Shown here piece by piece: positions 62,524-64,000 of a stretch of 64,000 nt of DNA (position 1 is the stretch's first letter; each line of letters starts with the position of its first letter). The notes beneath the pieces were generated by a model. The model made no database searches. It was not told where the DNA came from and saw only the letters and a program-made list of their open reading frames with translations. This DNA is from Candidatus Scybalocola faecavium. Lineage in GTDB: Bacteria > Bacillota > Clostridia > Lachnospirales > Lachnospiraceae. The position numbers were made by a program, and so were the translations under genes. The stretch lies in contig DVFP01000024.1 in the NCBI GenBank assembly GCA_018713145.1, forward strand, positions 39,973 to 103,972, given 5' to 3'.

Positions 62524-63234
62524 ATGAAGGACGATGCGTATCATATTGCAGCCATAGTTTTAGCTGGTGGCCGGGGTAAACGTATGAATACAAATATGCC
62601 TAAGCAATATTTACAGCTAAATGGCTATCCTGTTTTGTATTATTCTTTGAAAGCCTTTGAAAAATCTCCTGTAGACAGTATTGTACTTGTCTGCGGTAAA
62701 GGGGAGGAAAACTATTGCCGGGAGCAGATCGTAGAAAAATATCATTTAAAAAAGGTAAAAGCTATAGTACAAGGCGGTCAGGAACGGTATCATTCGGTTT
62801 TTAATGGGCTGAAAATGGTTAAAGACAGCGATTATGTTTTGATCCATGATGGGGCAAGGCCTTTTGTCACAGAAGAAATTATTGAAAATAATATTAAGGC
62901 GGTTATCTGTAAAAAGGCTTGTGTAACCGGTGTACCTTCAAAGGATACTGTAAAGATCGCCGATGTGGATGGGTCCGTTGCTCAGACACCGGACCGAAGC
63001 AGGGTTTGGATCGTACAGACTCCCCAGACATTTCAAACAGATCTTATATATGAAGCTTATGAAAAAATACTGAAGGAACCAGAGATCCATGTGACTGATG
63101 ATGCCATGGCAGTGGAAACGGCCTTAAAACAGCCTGTCTATTTTGTTATGGGGAGTTACCAGAATATTAAGATCACCACACCGGAGGATCTCCAGATTGG
63201 GGAGATTTTTGCCCGTAACAGTTCAAATGGTTGA
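62524..63234 (+). CDS. ispD: 2-C-methyl-D-erythritol 4-phosphate cytidylyltransferase
   Basis: A 236-residue enzyme of the MEP isoprenoid pathway, joining CTP and methylerythritol 4-phosphate. The nucleotide-binding start is AAIVLAGGRGKRMNTNMPKQ, the substrate loop is VLIHDGARPFVTEEII and the C-terminal HVTDDAMAVETALKQPVYFV, followed by GSYQNIKITTPEDL, is diagnostic. ATG 62524 has CGGAGGTTTGGGG before it; ATG 62506 overlaps the tsaD stop and lacks a site. Two tRNA-Ser genes follow. Confidence 0.95.
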   Translation: MKDDAYHIAAIVLAGGRGKRMNTNMPKQYLQLNGYPVLYYSLKAFEKSPVDSIVLVCGKGEENYCREQIVEKYHLKKVKAIVQGGQERYHSVFNGLKMVKDSDYVLIHDGARPFVTEEIIENNIKAVICKKACVTGVPSKDTVKIADVDGSVAQTPDRSRVWIVQTPQTFQTDLIYEAYEKILKEPEIHVTDDAMAVETALKQPVYFVMGSYQNIKITTPEDLQIGEIFARNSSNG

Positions 63235-63271
63235 ACTGTTAAAAAAATTTGAAAAATAATAAAAATAGTTG

Positions 63272-63300
63272 TTGACAAATGTTGGATGGGATGATATTAT
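63272..63300 (+). promoter_or_regulatory. Upstream tRNA/rRNA-type promoter
   Basis: TTGACA (63272-63277), 17 bp, TATTAT (63295-63300). It resembles the next promoter in flanking sequence as well (ATGTTGGATG and AGCTTGGTGATG, both before GATAT). Confidence 0.65.
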
Positions 63301-63365
63301 ATCTATTGTCGCGAGCGCGGCAAGATAGAAAAATGCAAAATCAATAAAAAAAGTTAAAAAAGTGC

Positions 63366-63395
63366 TTGACAAAGCTTGGTGATGCATGATATAAT
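63366..63395 (+). promoter_or_regulatory. Downstream tRNA/rRNA-type promoter
   Basis: TTGACA (63366-63371), 18 bp, TATAAT (63390-63395), 20 bases before tRNA-Ser. Paired P1/P2 promoters are usual for stable RNA operons. Confidence 0.7.
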
Positions 63396-63414
63396 ATCTG
63401 AGCAAAACGCATCC

Positions 63415-63500
63415 GGAGAGGTGTCCGAGCGGTTTAAGGAGCTGGTCTTGAAAACCAGTGACTCCGAAAGGGGCCGTGGGTTCGAATCCCACCCTCTCCG
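63415..63500 (+). tRNA. tRNA-Ser (anticodon TGA)
   Basis: An 86-nt class II tRNA: acceptor GGAGAGG/CCTCTCC, anticodon stem CTGGT/ACCAG with loop CTTGAAA, a long variable arm (GACTCCGAAAGGGGC), T-arm GTGGGTTCGAATCCCAC. The discriminator is G; CCA is not encoded. Confidence 0.95.
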
Positions 63501-63554
63501 CTCACAAATCGAAGGATTTGTATATATAATATGTAAGAATCAGTCGGATTACTT

Positions 63555-63643
63555 GGAGAAGTACCCAAGAGGCCGAAGGGGCTCCCCTGGAAAGGGAGTA
63601 GGTCGTTAATAGCGGCGCGAGGGTTCAAATCCCTCCTTCTCCG
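63555..63643 (+). tRNA. tRNA-Ser (anticodon GGA)
   Basis: An 89-nt class II tRNA: acceptor GGAGAAG/CTTCTCC, anticodon stem CTCCC/GGGAG with loop CTGGAAA, a long variable arm and T-arm GAGGGTTCAAATCCCTC. Discriminator G; CCA not encoded. It lies 54 bases after tRNA-Ser(TGA). Confidence 0.95.
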
Positions 63644-63868
63644 TTTGGTTACTTACGAAGAGTAATGTGACCAGGAACATTGATAATTAAACAATAAAAC
63701 AATCCCGAAAATTCCAAAAACTTTGTAAATGCCATGAGCATTAAGCAAAGAGCCTGTTTCTGATGAAGATGTTGTCATAGGAACGGGGAGAGAATTTTTA
63801 AGAACAAAAACCTAAAGTAAAACGGGAATGATAACAGCTAGTTGTTGTTCTGGTTAAGAATCAAATTT

Positions 63869-64000
<132 letters not shown>

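Overview
The window looks like chromosomal core DNA of an anaerobic, spore-forming Bacillota of the Lachnospiraceae type. This is inferred from several things seen here: the 5' end of a 16S rRNA gene with a clostridial signature, a SigK-type sporulation sigma factor, an NADP-glutamate dehydrogenase, a Na+-pumping decarboxylase beta subunit, an FMN-riboswitch/RibU unit and a Rho with a long N-terminal insertion. Base composition and codon use look even throughout. I see no insertion sequence, prophage or CRISPR array; repeats are limited to short palindromic elements.

Layout. 1-2432: end of an oligopeptide ABC ATPase, then a GntR(YtrA)-ABC-permease operon under a consensus promoter overlapped by a palindromic operator. 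2433-8278: a REP-like repeat pair, a PucR-type regulator, a MATE exporter, a DUF6512-like membrane protein and gdhA. 8279-15575: rho, rpmE, a DUF1385 protein, prmC-prfA, an aminotransferase and hisC. 15718-21537: nitroreductase and pfkA (minus), then rarA, a histidine phosphatase, a phosphodiesterase-like protein and yqeY. 21671-23600: a yybP-ykoY (Mn2+) riboswitch in front of a decarboxylase beta subunit and a 54-residue gamma-like subunit, then a remnant of a small hydrophobic peptide gene. 23721-28187: a heterodimeric ABC exporter divergent from a MerR regulator. 28204-32644: sigK, a LacI-type regulator, a frameshifted serine hydrolase and an AEC transporter. 32708-39191: an NTF2-like protein, an amino-acid ABC importer, a probable Mn-type CDF exporter, tRNA-Gln, an acyl-ACP thioesterase and a CvfB-like protein. 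39484-48914: a six-SH3b NlpC/P60 wall hydrolase, a DnaA-box cluster beside an AT-rich tract, hpf, an Asn/Gln-repeat membrane protein, secA, prfB with its programmed frameshift and a triple 52-bp repeat. 49011-53169: ACT protein, hom, an apgM-like protein and lysC, an aspartate-family amino-acid operon. 53294-58174: a small glycine-rich membrane protein with a structured leader, lgt, tex, and the FMN riboswitch with ribU. 58362-63234: tsaE-tsaB-rimI, a Cys-motif protein, rnz, tsaD and ispD. 63415-64000: two tRNA-Ser genes and the start of a 16S rRNA gene.

Functionally the window is rich in translation genes: both class I release factors, the methyltransferase that modifies them, the t6A enzymes TsaB/D/E, HPF, L31, tRNAs and rRNA. 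The observations most worth a second look are the prfB frameshift site that uses UAA instead of UGA, the DnaA-box cluster far from any dnaA gene, a Mn2+ riboswitch in front of a Na+-translocating decarboxylase subunit, two unassigned structured leaders (33335-33450 and 53606-53681), and a dispersed ATCCC-GGGGATACC element that is tandemly triplicated before 48291.
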